64,000 bases of DNA from an uncultured Prevotella sp. (GCA_905198745.1 CAJKDU010000007.1:1-64000); one strand, 5' to 3'. Positions 9,263-17,593 are shown, counted from the stretch's first letter. The notes: a model not told the origin generated them from the sequence alone. Program-made: numbers and translations.

Positions 9263-10213
9263 CTATAGGGTGTAGGCAGCACTTACCACGAGAGACGACG
9301 ACGACACGTGGTATGTGCCGTAGGCCACGTTCAGCTTGAATCGCTCCAGACTGATGCCGCCGCCGAACGACAGGCCGGCTCCGTGGCTGCTGCTGCGTTC
9401 CTCGCCCGTGGCAAGTATACTCATCTCGTCTGCCCGTCTGAAATGGTAGCCACCGCCAATCCAGAGCGCATTTCCCAGCAGGATGTCGGCACCCAGCACC
9501 AGGTGGTTCACAAAGCGGTAGTTCCAGTGGTTCAGGTCTACCAGTGTGGCATGGAGCCTGAACGGTGCGGCGGCAAACTGCTTGCTGAAGCCCACCTGCA
9601 AGTCGAGTGGCATCTTCTCAAACTCCTCGTCGTAAGCCTTGATTTGTCCGCCCAGGTTGCGTGCCACGGCAGAGAGGCTCAGTTCATGCTCCGGGTCGTA
9701 GTAGTTCACGCCCAGGTCCACACCCACAGCCCACGAGTTGTAGTCGCCGATGTTGGAGTTGATGATTCGGGCAGTGATGCCGCCCACAACTTTCGCTCCG
9801 AGCTGGTAGGACAAGTGGCCGGAAATGGCAATGTCCTTGGCGGAGAACTGTCCCGTCTCTATGTTGTCGTCCGTAGTCTCGCGCATCTTCCCGTAGTCCA
9901 TGTATTGTGCGCTGGCACCCCACGAGAGCTTCTCTGTGGCTACACGCGAGAATGATGCCCCCAGCATGTTGGCGCCCTTCATGTAGTTCATGAAGTTGAA
10001 GCCAATGCTCTTGTCGCTGACCGAAGAGAGCAGGGCAGGGTTGGCCAGGACGAGCGAAGGGTCGTCTTCCACTACCGTCACGTTCTCGCCGCCCAAAGCA
10101 GCAATACGTGCACTGGCGGGCAGTCTCAGAAAGTTGTATGCCGTCTGGCTTTCCTGCGCATGGAGCACTGGGGCCCATAGGGCAAGGAAGAGTGCAAAAA
10201 CACTTTTTTTCAT
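9263..10213 (-). CDS. porQ: Type IX secretion system protein PorQ
   Basis: PorQ is an outer-membrane beta-barrel protein of the Bacteroidota type IX secretion system. It works with the PorU/PorV/PorZ attachment complex that processes cargo at the surface. The 316-aa product starts with a signal peptide (SVFALFLALWAPVLHAQ). It then carries the family's N-terminal motif YNFLRLPASARIAALGG, followed by VEDDPSLVLANPALL. The rest is alternating amphipathic strands ending in an aromatic/hydrophobic C-terminus (VVSAAYTL). A TATCTTTG -7 box lies 22 bases upstream. Cmk follows 26 bases downstream. The homology call is strong; participation in secretion here is inferred from the family. Confidence 0.88.
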   Translation of the reverse strand: MKKSVFALFLALWAPVLHAQESQTAYNFLRLPASARIAALGGENVTVVEDDPSLVLANPALLSSVSDKSIGFNFMNYMKGANMLGASFSRVATEKLSWGASAQYMDYGKMRETTDDNIETGQFSAKDIAISGHLSYQLGAKVVGGITARIINSNIGDYNSWAVGVDLGVNYYDPEHELSLSAVARNLGGQIKAYDEEFEKMPLDLQVGFSKQFAAAPFRLHATLVDLNHWNYRFVNHLVLGADILLGNALWIGGGYHFRRADEMSILATGEERSSSHGAGLSFGGGISLERFKLNVAYGTYHVSSSSLVVSAAYTL

Positions 10214-10235
10214 CGCTTGTTCCTAATTTTATCCG

Positions 10236-10243
10236 CAAAGATA
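10236..10243 (-). promoter_or_regulatory. -7 box for porQ-cmk
   Basis: CAAAGATA on the plus strand reads TATCTTTG on the minus strand, 22 bases ahead of the porQ start. Confidence 0.65.
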
Positions 10244-10351
10244 CTCATTTTTCAAATATCTTCATTAATTTTGTTGCTTGAATCCGTGTGAGTTCCACGT
10301 CACAACATGTATATAAACGCATGATTCGCCGGAATATTTCCAATGCCGGGA

Positions 10352-10359
10352 TATTTTTG
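10352..10359 (+). promoter_or_regulatory. -7 box for the TonB gene
   Basis: TATTTTTG fits TAnnTTTG and lies 38 bases before the TonB start, divergent from the porQ promoter. Confidence 0.55.
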
Positions 10360-10397
10360 ACGTGACCACTCAACGGAACACAAGAAAGAACTGAATA

Positions 10398-11138
10398 ATG
10401 GAAATCAAGAAATCGCCTCTGGCAGACTTGGAGAAATACAGGCTTACAGCTTGGCTCACCGGACTGGTCGTCGTGCTCTCCGTGGCGTTCGTCGCACTTG
10501 AGTATACCTCAGGTTCCGGGCAGGAAGACGACATGAGCGACCAACTGGACGACCTGGCACAGGACTTTGAAAGCATTCCCGCCCTCGAACAGAAAGACAT
10601 GGTGGCGGCTGCTCCTGCCCAGACTTCCAAGGCCATGACCGAGAAAATCAATACCGTGAAGCACACGGACTTGGTGGACAAACTCAACGAAGACAAGTTG
10701 AATGCCGACGCCAACATCAGTGGCGAAGGCGTGTCGGCAAGCGGACTTGACAATGCTGACGCCTCCAAGACGACCGACGACACACAGGCTCTCTCGCCAT
10801 TGCCGGTGAAAGACCCCAACAACCCGCTCAACTTCCGGGTGGTGGAAGAACTGCCCGACTTTCCCGGTGGCATGGTGGAATTCATGAAGTGGCTCCGCAA
10901 GAACCTGCGCTATCCACCCATGGCACGGCAGCAGAAGATAGAAGGCAAGGTGGTGGTGTCGTTTATCATCGGCAAGGACGGAACGCCCGCAGCAGCCAAG
11001 ATTGTCACCTCCGTAGACCCGTTGCTCGACCGTGAGGCACTCCGGGTGGTGCGCATGCTCCCCAAATGGAAACCCGGAACACAAAAAGGCAAGCCTTGCC
11101 AAACCATGGTTTGCATACCCATTGTATTCAAGTTATAA
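10398..11138 (+). CDS. TonB family energy transducer
   Basis: TonB proteins carry proton-motive energy from ExbB/ExbD in the inner membrane to outer-membrane transporters. This 246-aa protein has a short cytoplasmic N-terminus, one membrane segment (about residues 16-35, LTGLVVVLSVAFVALEY), an acidic Ala/Asp-rich periplasmic linker, and a TonB C-terminal domain from about residue 150. That domain has FPGGMVEFMKWLRKNLRYPP, then GKVVVSFIIGKDG and a closing VCIPIVFKL strand. The linker lacks the long proline-rich spacer of enterobacterial TonB. The ExbB/ExbD genes are elsewhere in the window (26313-28711). The polyprenyl synthase gene follows 13 bases downstream. Confidence 0.88.
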   Translation: MEIKKSPLADLEKYRLTAWLTGLVVVLSVAFVALEYTSGSGQEDDMSDQLDDLAQDFESIPALEQKDMVAAAPAQTSKAMTEKINTVKHTDLVDKLNEDKLNADANISGEGVSASGLDNADASKTTDDTQALSPLPVKDPNNPLNFRVVEELPDFPGGMVEFMKWLRKNLRYPPMARQQKIEGKVVVSFIIGKDGTPAAAKIVTSVDPLLDREALRVVRMLPKWKPGTQKGKPCQTMVCIPIVFKL

Positions 11139-11151
11139 AATCAAAATAATT

Positions 11152-12126
11152 ATGTTTACAGCCCAAGAAATCCTCGACGAGGTCAACTCGTTTATCGACC
11201 GACTGCCGTATGACCGCAAGCCCGAGAGTCTGTATGCACCTATCCGCTACGTGCTCTCTATGGGCGGCAAGCGCATACGGCCCACGTTGATGCTTCTGGC
11301 CTACAATCTCTACAAGGACGATCCTGCCAGTATCCTCATGCCGGCTTGCGCCCTGGAAACCTATCACAACTTTACACTCCTGCACGACGACCTGATGGAC
11401 CGTGCCGACATGCGCAGGGGAAAGCCTACAGCCCACAAGAAGTGGGGCGACAATGCAGCCGTGCTTTCGGGCGACGCCATGCTCGTGCAGGCTTATGAGC
11501 GCATGGTGCATGTGCCCGACGACAAGATACGTCCCGTGATGGAACTCTTCAACAACACTTCGCTCGAAATATGTGAGGGACAGCAACTCGACATGGAGTT
11601 TGAAACCCGGACCGACGTGACGGAAGATGAATACATCGAGATGATACGCCTCAAGACCAGTGTGCTCCTGGCATGTGCCCTCAAGATGGGTGCCGTGCTG
11701 GCAGACGCTCCCGGTGCCGATGCCGACAACCTCTATCATTTCGGCGAGAAGATAGGACTTGCCTTCCAACTGCAGGACGACTACCTCGATGTCTACGGTG
11801 ACCCGGCAGTGTTCGGAAAGGCTATCGGAGGCGACATTATTTCCAACAAGAAAACCTATATGCTCATCAATGCCTGGAACATGGCAGACCACGACCAGCG
11901 CACGGAACTCGAGCACTGGATAACTGCAGACAAGTTTGATGCGCAGGAAAAGATTGCCGCCGTGACGAGATTATATAATGAAATAGGTGTAAACCGCTTG
12001 GCGGAGAACAAGATTACGGAGTATTTCGAGGAAAGCAGGAAGTATCTGGCTGCCATCTCCGTGGAACCCGAACGCAAGAGGGTACTCACGGCATATACCG
12101 ATGCCATGATGAAACGCAAGAAATAA
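11152..12126 (+). CDS. Polyprenyl diphosphate synthase
   Basis: This prenyltransferase condenses allylic diphosphates with IPP to make farnesyl, geranylgeranyl or longer prenyl chains. Both aspartate-rich motifs are present: LLHDDLMDRADMRRGKP near residue 82 and QLQDDYLD near 206. The GGKRIRP motif near residue 38 binds diphosphate. I chose the ATG at 11152 because MFTAQEILDEVNSFI matches the family's start and the upstream in-frame codons overlap the TonB gene; this gives 324 aa. The chain length of the product cannot be read with confidence; residues before the first aspartate motif (ALETYHNFTLLHDD) would decide it. Confidence 0.92.
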   Translation: MFTAQEILDEVNSFIDRLPYDRKPESLYAPIRYVLSMGGKRIRPTLMLLAYNLYKDDPASILMPACALETYHNFTLLHDDLMDRADMRRGKPTAHKKWGDNAAVLSGDAMLVQAYERMVHVPDDKIRPVMELFNNTSLEICEGQQLDMEFETRTDVTEDEYIEMIRLKTSVLLACALKMGAVLADAPGADADNLYHFGEKIGLAFQLQDDYLDVYGDPAVFGKAIGGDIISNKKTYMLINAWNMADHDQRTELEHWITADKFDAQEKIAAVTRLYNEIGVNRLAENKITEYFEESRKYLAAISVEPERKRVLTAYTDAMMKRKK

Positions 12127-12136
12127 CTATCACGAA

Positions 12137-12847
12137 ATGCCCTACAGAAGACTACCGAAGACTGACACCGCACGGCTCAAGACACTCAAGACGCTACTTG
12201 GCAACGACAGCATCTATACAGCCCGCGAGCGATTCCTGGACTGGAAGGTGCTCAACAGTGCCCAGCCTCTGTATGACCGCCTGCTCACTGCTGCCGAACA
12301 GTATCGCATGTGCTTCAACGCGCAGGTGCGCAACTCCGACAAGATAGACAAGTTGCAGCGCCGAGCCACCATGTATGTGAGTCATTTCCTTCAGGTGCTC
12401 TTCATGACCATAGAGCGAGGCGAAATCAAGCGCCCGCTGCTCAGTCTTTACGGACTGGACGAAGCCGCAACCGCATTGCCTGCCATCAACACCATGGAAG
12501 GACTGGGCAGATGGGCTGAGAAAACCATCGAGGGCGAGAAGCAACGCATTGCCCGGGGCGGTCGTCCTATCTACAATCCTACCATAGGAATGGTGGCTAC
12601 CCACTACGACATCTTTCGTGAGGCCTACCAGGCACAGCGCCTACTCCAGGAGCGCACACAGCGTGCACAGGATGAACTGAAGGCCATACGCCCTGAGGTG
12701 GATGCCGTCATCCTGGAACTGTGGAACCAGATTGAGGCGCATTATGCCGACTTACCGGCGGAAGAGCGGTTCAAGGCGGCTACAAGGCTGGGTGTGGTGT
12801 ACTACAACCGGCGCAACGAACACTTTAATTTCAAAGACGATGATTGA
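12137..12847 (+). CDS. Conserved helical protein of unknown function
   Basis: I do not recognise a named family in this 236-aa protein. It is rich in Arg, Glu, Ala and Leu and looks almost wholly helical. It has no signal peptide and no membrane segment, so it is probably cytoplasmic. The middle (about residues 95-150) contains a conserved-looking stretch, IYNPTIGMVATHYDIFREAY. Heptad-like helices follow (LLQERTQRAQDELKAIRPEVDAV). Its stop overlaps the start of the TatD gene (ATGATTGA), so the two are translationally coupled, and it follows the polyprenyl synthase by 10 bases. That context makes it a real gene. No function is proposed. Confidence 0.8.
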   Translation: MPYRRLPKTDTARLKTLKTLLGNDSIYTARERFLDWKVLNSAQPLYDRLLTAAEQYRMCFNAQVRNSDKIDKLQRRATMYVSHFLQVLFMTIERGEIKRPLLSLYGLDEAATALPAINTMEGLGRWAEKTIEGEKQRIARGGRPIYNPTIGMVATHYDIFREAYQAQRLLQERTQRAQDELKAIRPEVDAVILELWNQIEAHYADLPAEERFKAATRLGVVYYNRRNEHFNFKDDD

Positions 12848-13634
12848 TACCCATACACACATGGACGGCACGGAATTTGACGAAGACCGTGACCAGGCCG
12901 TGGAAAGAGCCCGCCAGGCAGGCGTGAGCCGCTTGTTCCTGCCTGCCATCAACCTGGCTTCGATAGATACCGTGCTTGCCATGGTGCGCCGTTATCCCGG
13001 CTTTGCCTATCCGATGATAGGACTTCATCCCGAGGAGGTGAATGGCGACTGGCGTGAGACGCTGGCAAAGATGCATGCCCGGCTCACAGCCCAACAGGAT
13101 GTGCCTGCGGAGGAGCGGTTCATCGCAATAGGTGAAGTGGGACTGGACTATTATTGGAGCAGAGAGTTCGAGAAAGAACAGCTTGCTGCTTTCGAGAAAC
13201 AAGTGGAGTGGTCGGTGGAAACCCGCCTGCCGTTGATGATTCATTGCCGCAAGGCACAGAACGAGATGGTGAAGATTCTCCGTGGCTATCGTGACGAACT
13301 TCCCGGAGGCGTGTTCCATTGCTTCACGGGCAACCTTCACGAGGCGGAAGAACTCCTCGAGTTTCCACGGTTTGCCCTCGGCATAGGCGGTGTGCTCACG
13401 TTCAAGAAGAGCCATCTGCCCGAGGTGCTGCCCCATGTGCCTCTCGACAGGGTGGTGCTCGAAACCGATTCTCCCTACATGGCTCCCGTTCCCAACCGTG
13501 GCAAGCGCAACGAGAGTGCCTACGTGGCGCTGGTCATGGAGCGTATGGCAGAGTGCTACGGGGTGACTCCCGCTGAGGTGGAAAGACAGACCGACGCCAA
13601 TGCTGAACGCTTGTTCCCGCTGGCATTCACTTAA
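12840..13634 (+). CDS. TatD family metal-dependent hydrolase
   Basis: TatD enzymes are TIM-barrel, metal-dependent nucleases acting on DNA ends and damaged DNA in the cytoplasm. The metal ligands are visible in order: DTHTHMD at the N-terminus, IGEVGLDYYW (about residue 98), MIHCRKA (about 136), FHCFTGN (about 160) and ETDSPYMAP (about 208). The start at 12840 is chosen because MIDTHTHMDG is the universal TatD N-terminus; it overlaps the preceding stop by 8 bases. The product is 264 aa, the normal size. It is the last gene of a plus-strand run that begins with the TonB gene. Confidence 0.93.
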   Translation: MIDTHTHMDGTEFDEDRDQAVERARQAGVSRLFLPAINLASIDTVLAMVRRYPGFAYPMIGLHPEEVNGDWRETLAKMHARLTAQQDVPAEERFIAIGEVGLDYYWSREFEKEQLAAFEKQVEWSVETRLPLMIHCRKAQNEMVKILRGYRDELPGGVFHCFTGNLHEAEELLEFPRFALGIGGVLTFKKSHLPEVLPHVPLDRVVLETDSPYMAPVPNRGKRNESAYVALVMERMAECYGVTPAEVERQTDANAERLFPLAFT

Positions 13635-13693
13635 AGAATCCTAAAAAACGTGTGTTCCGGCAAGGAGTGTTCGTTTATTTGAAATAAAAAGGA

Positions 13694-13701
13694 TAATTTT
13701 G
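13694..13701 (+). promoter_or_regulatory. -7 box for tRNA-Ser
   Basis: TAATTTTG lies 34 bases before the tRNA and fits the TAnnTTTG box. Confidence 0.6.
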
Positions 13702-13735
13702 CACCGCATTTCGACAATGCAGCAATCAGCCTCAA

Positions 13736-13823
13736 GGAAAGATGCTCGAGTGGCTGAAGAGGCACGCCTGGAAAGCGTGTATACGTCTAAAGCGTATCGG
13801 GGGTTCGAATCCCCCTCTTTCCG
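13736..13823 (+). tRNA. tRNA-Ser (GGA)
   Basis: The acceptor stem pairs GGAAAGA (13736-13742) with TCTTTCC (13816-13822), followed by the discriminator G. The anticodon arm is CACGC-CTGGAAA-GCGTG, giving anticodon GGA. A long variable arm typical of class II tRNAs comes next, and then the T arm GGGGG-TTCGAAT-CCCCC. The CCA end is not encoded. A promoter lies upstream and a terminator hairpin 17 bases downstream. Confidence 0.96.
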
Positions 13824-13840
13824 CAGATTTTTTCATACGA

Positions 13841-13876
13841 AAAGGATTCATGCCACGATGGCTTGGATCCTTTTTT
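13841..13876 (+). terminator. Terminator after tRNA-Ser
   Basis: AAAGGATTCATGCCA pairs with TGGCTTGGATCCTTT (one mismatch and one G-T pair) around CGA, followed by a run of T residues. Confidence 0.75.
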
Positions 13877-14295
13877 AGCTTTTCAGCCCTTGTGCTTTTT
13901 CCCCGTCAGTCTTCTTTTATAAGGTTCATTCCCAATGTGGGGCAGCCACTGTTGCAGCCCTGTGTCGGAATGGATGCCCATATCTTCCGAAGCGGATGAC
14001 ATCGTGTAACAACCCTGTTGCAGCTCGTTAGTGGCAGACTAACGAGGTGTTAGTGGCAGACTTCCGCTTGGGGTCCACGACTTGGCATCCATTGCCACGG
14101 CCGTGGGCAACGATTGCCCAAACGGCGGAACCGATTTTGGGCAATCTGTTGTCATTCTTCTCCTGACGTATCTGTGTGATACCATGTCCAGGCTGTAGCT
14201 TTCGCGAGTCCCTGAAAAACAGCATCACGCACATTGGCTGTAATGTTTCTGCCAACGTGCGTGATGCCACTGTATGCTAATGAAAAGGAGTTTTC
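13877..14295. other. Intergenic stretch with partial repeat element
   Basis: No gene is seen. The stretch holds hairpin units at 14024-14060 and the palindromic core at 14091-14110, in the reverse orientation of the full element. The 130 bases before trmB show only a weak GCATCACGCAC/GTGCGTGATGC inverted repeat around 14221-14266, which could act as a terminator for trmB. Confidence 0.6.
14024..14150 (-). repeat. Partial modular intergenic element (hairpin and palindrome modules)
   Basis: CTCGTTAGT (14024-14032) and ACTAACGAG (14038-14046) form a perfect 9-bp hairpin around GGCAG; a second TTAGTGGCAGACTTCC follows. The palindromic core ATTGCCACGGCCGTGGGCAA is at 14091-14110, and then GATTTTGGGCAATC, shared with the copies at 36932 and 60035. 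The GATAGATG and CG-rich modules are absent here. Confidence 0.75.
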
Positions 14296-15066
14296 CTACT
14301 TGCTTGTTTCCAGTCCGCTGCGCTTGGTGCGCCGGTAGCTGCGGTAGTCGTCGAGCGGAATCTCGATGTCGGGTTCGGTGAGCGAGCCTTCGCGGGGCAA
14401 CCGGAACTTCATGTATTTGATGTTCAGTCCCCTGTCTATCCATTGGCTCTCGTAGTAAGTCTGTATGCCGAGAATCTTGCTGGTGTCGGGGTCGATGCCT
14501 TCCGTGTGGTAGAGGTCTTCCGTGCGGAAGAGCAGCGGCAGATGGTTGCCTTCTACCATATAGGTGGTGTAGGTGAAGAGGAAGTTGGAGTCGGTCTTCA
14601 GGTGAATCAGTCCTCCGTCTACCAGGAAGCGGCGGTAGCGTTGCATGAAATAAGTACTGGTGAGTCGCTTGCGTGGGTTCTTCATCTGCGGGTCGCTGAA
14701 GGTAAGCCATATCTCCTGCACTTCATCCTCGGCGAAGAAGCGGTCTATGATTTCGATGTTGGTGCGGAGAAATGCCACGTTGGGCAGATTCTCCTCCTGT
14801 GCCTGCTTGGCTCCTGTGTGCATGCGGGCGCCCTTGATGTCGACGCCGATGAAGTTTACTTCGGGGAAAAGCTTGGCCAGTCCTACCGTATATTCACCTT
14901 TGCCGCAGCCCAACTCCAGGACGATGGGGTTGGAATTGTGGAAATACTGCTCACGCCATTTGCCTTTCATCTCAAACGGCACGTTGTCGATGACCGAGAA
15001 CGGATACTGGAAGACATTGCTGAAGGTCTCCATCTCGGCGAATTTCTGTAGTTTACCTTTGCTCAT
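14296..15066 (-). CDS. trmB: tRNA (guanine-N7-)-methyltransferase
   Basis: TrmB methylates G46 in the variable loop of tRNA using SAM. The SAM site LELGCGKGEYTVGLA is near residue 52. It is followed by FIGVDIKGARMHTGA, and the catalytic/tRNA motif LTFSDPQMKNPRKRLTS lies near 142. The last is the Bacteroidota variant of the usual FPDPWxKxRHxKRR signature. The length is 256 aa. The gene is last on the minus strand after the sigma operon but has its own TAAATTTG box, 16 bases ahead of the start. The C-terminal tail beyond residue 215 is basic and lineage specific. Confidence 0.94.
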   Translation of the reverse strand: MSKGKLQKFAEMETFSNVFQYPFSVIDNVPFEMKGKWREQYFHNSNPIVLELGCGKGEYTVGLAKLFPEVNFIGVDIKGARMHTGAKQAQEENLPNVAFLRTNIEIIDRFFAEDEVQEIWLTFSDPQMKNPRKRLTSTYFMQRYRRFLVDGGLIHLKTDSNFLFTYTTYMVEGNHLPLLFRTEDLYHTEGIDPDTSKILGIQTYYESQWIDRGLNIKYMKFRLPREGSLTEPDIEIPLDDYRSYRRTKRSGLETSK

Positions 15067-15082
15067 ATATTGTTTTTGGCTG

Positions 15083-15090
15083 CAAATTTA
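15083..15090 (-). promoter_or_regulatory. -7 box for trmB
   Basis: CAAATTTA reads TAAATTTG on the minus strand, 16 bases from the trmB start. Confidence 0.65.
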
Positions 15091-15122
15091 GGCATTATTC
15101 TCCATTTGGGCAAACCGAGGGC

Positions 15123-16388
15123 CTACTTATTGTTGATGTTCCAGCGCAGTCCCAGTTGCAGGTTGAAGTTCCAGGGATGCTCCTTGTAGTAGTTCTCGAG
15201 CGAGGAGTGGTTGTTGAAGTAATACTTCACGCCGGGTTCCACGTAGACGCCCAGTTGGGGCAGAAAGTCATATTGCACGCCCACGGAAGCGTCTGCCGAC
15301 CATTGTGTGCGGTCTTTCTTGATGTCGTTGTCGATGCCTTCTGTCTCCATGCTTGCCTTGATGTTCTTGTCCATCTCGCCTCCGGCTGCCACATAGGCTG
15401 CCAGTCCGCCCCATTTCAGTAGCCTGTATTCAGCTTTCAGCGGGATGCCGATGTAGTGGAGAATCTGCTTGTCGACCATGCTGATGCCGGCAGACTGGTG
15501 GGTGAAGTCGGAGCGCAGGCGTGTGTAGACCAATCCTGTGGAAACAGCCCACCGTGAGGTGAGGTGGTATTTGGCGGTCATGCCTATGCTGACGGGCATT
15601 TTGTGCTCCGTCTTTTCCTTGGCGTCTTCCATGTAGCGGGGCATGACACCTGAGAGAAGAAGTCCGTCGACAGGAATGAAAGGCATTTCGTTGCTCGACA
15701 TGACTGCCAGCACTGGCTGTGAACTGATGTCGCCCGATGCGTTGCCCATCATCATGTTGGCCGCGTAGAGGGCTGCGCTCCACCCTGTGCCCTTGTGCTT
15801 GCTGGAGGTGGCTGTGCGTGTGAACTTGGGCTCACGATGAGTGACCGGACGCTGTGCGGCTGCTTGGCGTGCGGGTTGAGGCCTTTGGCTTGCCGTGGCG
15901 GTATCGGACAGAGCTGTGACCGCAACCGGCTGGTCGGTGGATGCCAAGGCCACGATGTCCGTTTCCGCAGCCTCCAAGGGCGCATGGTCAGCCTTCCCGT
16001 TGTCGGTGCCATGCGCTTGTGCAGCCATGCGCTGTTGTGGCGAAAGGGCTGCCACAAGCGAGGCTCCTCTCTGTGACGGAGTTGCAGGGACATCCTGTTC
16101 GGATGTTCCAGTCGGTTCATGGCTCCCCTGTTGCCTTTCCTGCGCCACCCTTATGTCGGCAGGCAGGGTGCTCACGGGATTGAAGAACACGAGTCCTGCA
16201 CCAGCCAGCAGCAGTATGCACGCAGCCGCTGCCACCCATCTGAAGAGTGGCACGGTGTGCTTGGCGGCAGGCTTGGCAGCCGACTTGTCGAGCTTGCGCT
16301 CGATGTCTGCCCATAAGCCGTCGGGCACCGGCGACTGATGTTCTTCCAACTTATCCCTTAGCAGGTCTGTCCAGTTATCATTGTTCAT
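15123..16388 (-). CDS. Anti-sigma-like N-terminus fused to an outer-membrane beta-barrel
   Basis: This 421-aa protein sits directly downstream of an ECF sigma gene, with one base between stop and start. The first 45 residues (WTDLLRDKLEEHQSPVPDGLW) look like the cytoplasmic anti-sigma part of Bacteroidota regulators. A single membrane segment follows (about 49-70, FRWVAAAACILLLAGAGLVFF). Then comes a long Ala/Thr/Ser/Pro-rich linker (about 75-195). The last 200 residues have repeated amphipathic beta strands ending in WNFNLQLGLRWNINNK, as in PorT/OMP_b-brl barrels. The protein therefore appears to span both membranes, with the barrel outside and the sigma-binding tail inside. I infer that it senses an envelope signal and controls the sigma factor; this is not proven. 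No catalytic residues are visible. Confidence 0.8.
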   Translation of the reverse strand: MNNDNWTDLLRDKLEEHQSPVPDGLWADIERKLDKSAAKPAAKHTVPLFRWVAAAACILLLAGAGLVFFNPVSTLPADIRVAQERQQGSHEPTGTSEQDVPATPSQRGASLVAALSPQQRMAAQAHGTDNGKADHAPLEAAETDIVALASTDQPVAVTALSDTATASQRPQPARQAAAQRPVTHREPKFTRTATSSKHKGTGWSAALYAANMMMGNASGDISSQPVLAVMSSNEMPFIPVDGLLLSGVMPRYMEDAKEKTEHKMPVSIGMTAKYHLTSRWAVSTGLVYTRLRSDFTHQSAGISMVDKQILHYIGIPLKAEYRLLKWGGLAAYVAAGGEMDKNIKASMETEGIDNDIKKDRTQWSADASVGVQYDFLPQLGVYVEPGVKYYFNNHSSLENYYKEHPWNFNLQLGLRWNINNK

Positions 16389-16389
16389 G

Positions 16390-16923
16390 TCATTGTTTGT
16401 TTAAATATTCGTTGATCATCTTGGCCAGCAGCCGCTTGGCGCGTAGAAATTGCGAGGCGGAAGTGCTCTCCTTGATGCCCAGGAGCTGGGCAATCTCCTT
16501 GTGCTTTTTCCCCTCAAACACGTAGAGGTTTACAATCATGCGGTAGCCCGAAGGCAAGTGGGCCACCATGTCCATCAACACCTTGGGCGGCACCTGCTCC
16601 ACGTCGGGGTCTTCATCGGGTGTGTCGGGCATGTCGTCTGTAAATGTGAACTTCTGGTTCTGCCGCACGAAGTTGAGCGATTCGTTGGCCACAATCCGCA
16701 ATATCCATGCCCTGAGCGACCCCTCGCCACGATAGTCGAAGGAATCTATGCGGGTGAATACCTTCACGAAACTGTCCTGCAAAAGGTCGTGTGCGGCATC
16801 GCTGTCGGACACATAGCGCCTGACCACCGATGCCGCATAGCCCGCATACCGCTCATACAACTGGTGCATGGCTTGGCGGTTGCCTTCTTTCACCTCCTGC
16901 TGGAGTTTCTCTTCAGATTCCAA
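16390..16923 (-). CDS. ECF-type RNA polymerase sigma factor
   Basis: This is a 177-aa extracytoplasmic-function sigma-70 factor. Region 2 covers about residues 20-85, with DLLQDSFVKVFTRIDSFDYR (-10 recognition and core binding) and GSLRAWILRIVANESLNFVR. Region 4 (about 115-172) shows LPSGYRMIVNLYVFEGKKHK, then EIAQLLGIKESTSASQFLRA, the helix-turn-helix for -35 binding. An acidic linker (DDMPDTPDEDPDVE) separates them. The gene lies between a small lipoprotein gene (20 bases upstream) and the fused barrel/anti-sigma gene (1 base downstream), which should be its partner. The regulon cannot be read from this window. Confidence 0.93.
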   Translation of the reverse strand: MESEEKLQQEVKEGNRQAMHQLYERYAGYAASVVRRYVSDSDAAHDLLQDSFVKVFTRIDSFDYRGEGSLRAWILRIVANESLNFVRQNQKFTFTDDMPDTPDEDPDVEQVPPKVLMDMVAHLPSGYRMIVNLYVFEGKKHKEIAQLLGIKESTSASQFLRAKRLLAKMINEYLNKQ

Positions 16924-16943
16924 TATCTATATTGCTTTTGTGC

Positions 16944-17507
16944 TTATTTCTTGGTTGTATAGGTGAGCGTGAGGTTGCTCACGGTGTTTTCCTCCTCGTT
17001 TCCCTCCTGGTCCAGCAGTTCGTAACCGGTGAGCCGGAGGGTAATCAGAAAGTTGTCCGACAGGAGGGAGTAGGTGGCTTGGTTGCCCGACTGGACCCCT
17101 GCGTAGGCAGGAAGCGTGATGAACTTGAGCCGGAGCAACTTTCCCTCTCCGTTTATCCGGAGCTGTGCTTGCCACACATTGTCGCGTATGGCATAGTAGG
17201 CCGCCTTGTCCGATGATCCGCTCAGCGCGAATTCCATGCCGTAAGTGCCGGGCTGTATCTCCACCTCCTTGTCGGGAAACAGTGCTTGGACAAGACTTTG
17301 CATGGGGAAATCTGGAAACGTGAACTGCATGGCCGACACCTTCATGGAGCCTTCCGTGCTGTGTCCGCCTATGTTCCACGTGCCCTGGTAGGCCACTTCC
17401 CCACGGCCGGAATCGAAGTAACGTCCTGTCTCGTCGTCCGAATCGCTGCAGGCAGAGAAGGTGAGCGTGCAGAGCGTGATGAGGAGATAAGAAAATAGTC
17501 TATGCAT
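16944..17507 (-). CDS. Small lipoprotein, resembling the DUF4840 group
   Basis: The product is a 187-aa lipoprotein. The start at 17507 is chosen because MHRLFSYLLITLCTLTFSAC is a clean type II signal peptide with a lipobox ending at Cys20; longer in-frame extensions upstream are cysteine-rich and implausible. After an Asp/Ser-rich tether the rest is predicted beta-rich. It includes TWNIGGHSTEGSMKVSAMQF and a DFPMQSLV motif that I associate, with moderate confidence, with DUF4840 proteins of Bacteroides. It is the first gene of an operon with the ECF sigma factor and the barrel protein, so it may be part of the sensed envelope system. A weak TATCTTCG box lies at 17563-17570. Confidence 0.7.
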   Translation of the reverse strand: MHRLFSYLLITLCTLTFSACSDSDDETGRYFDSGRGEVAYQGTWNIGGHSTEGSMKVSAMQFTFPDFPMQSLVQALFPDKEVEIQPGTYGMEFALSGSSDKAAYYAIRDNVWQAQLRINGEGKLLRLKFITLPAYAGVQSGNQATYSLLSDNFLITLRLTGYELLDQEGNEEENTVSNLTLTYTTKK

Positions 17508-17593
17508 GATGAATCCTTGTCTTTGTTCAATGCTAAAACAGAGTGGAAGCAAAAAACTTGCACGAAGATACGAAGAATATCGAATAAAACACG

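Noticed and set aside
13742..13999. Short plus-strand frame after the TatD gene
   Set aside because: It is read across the tRNA-Ser gene and its terminator.
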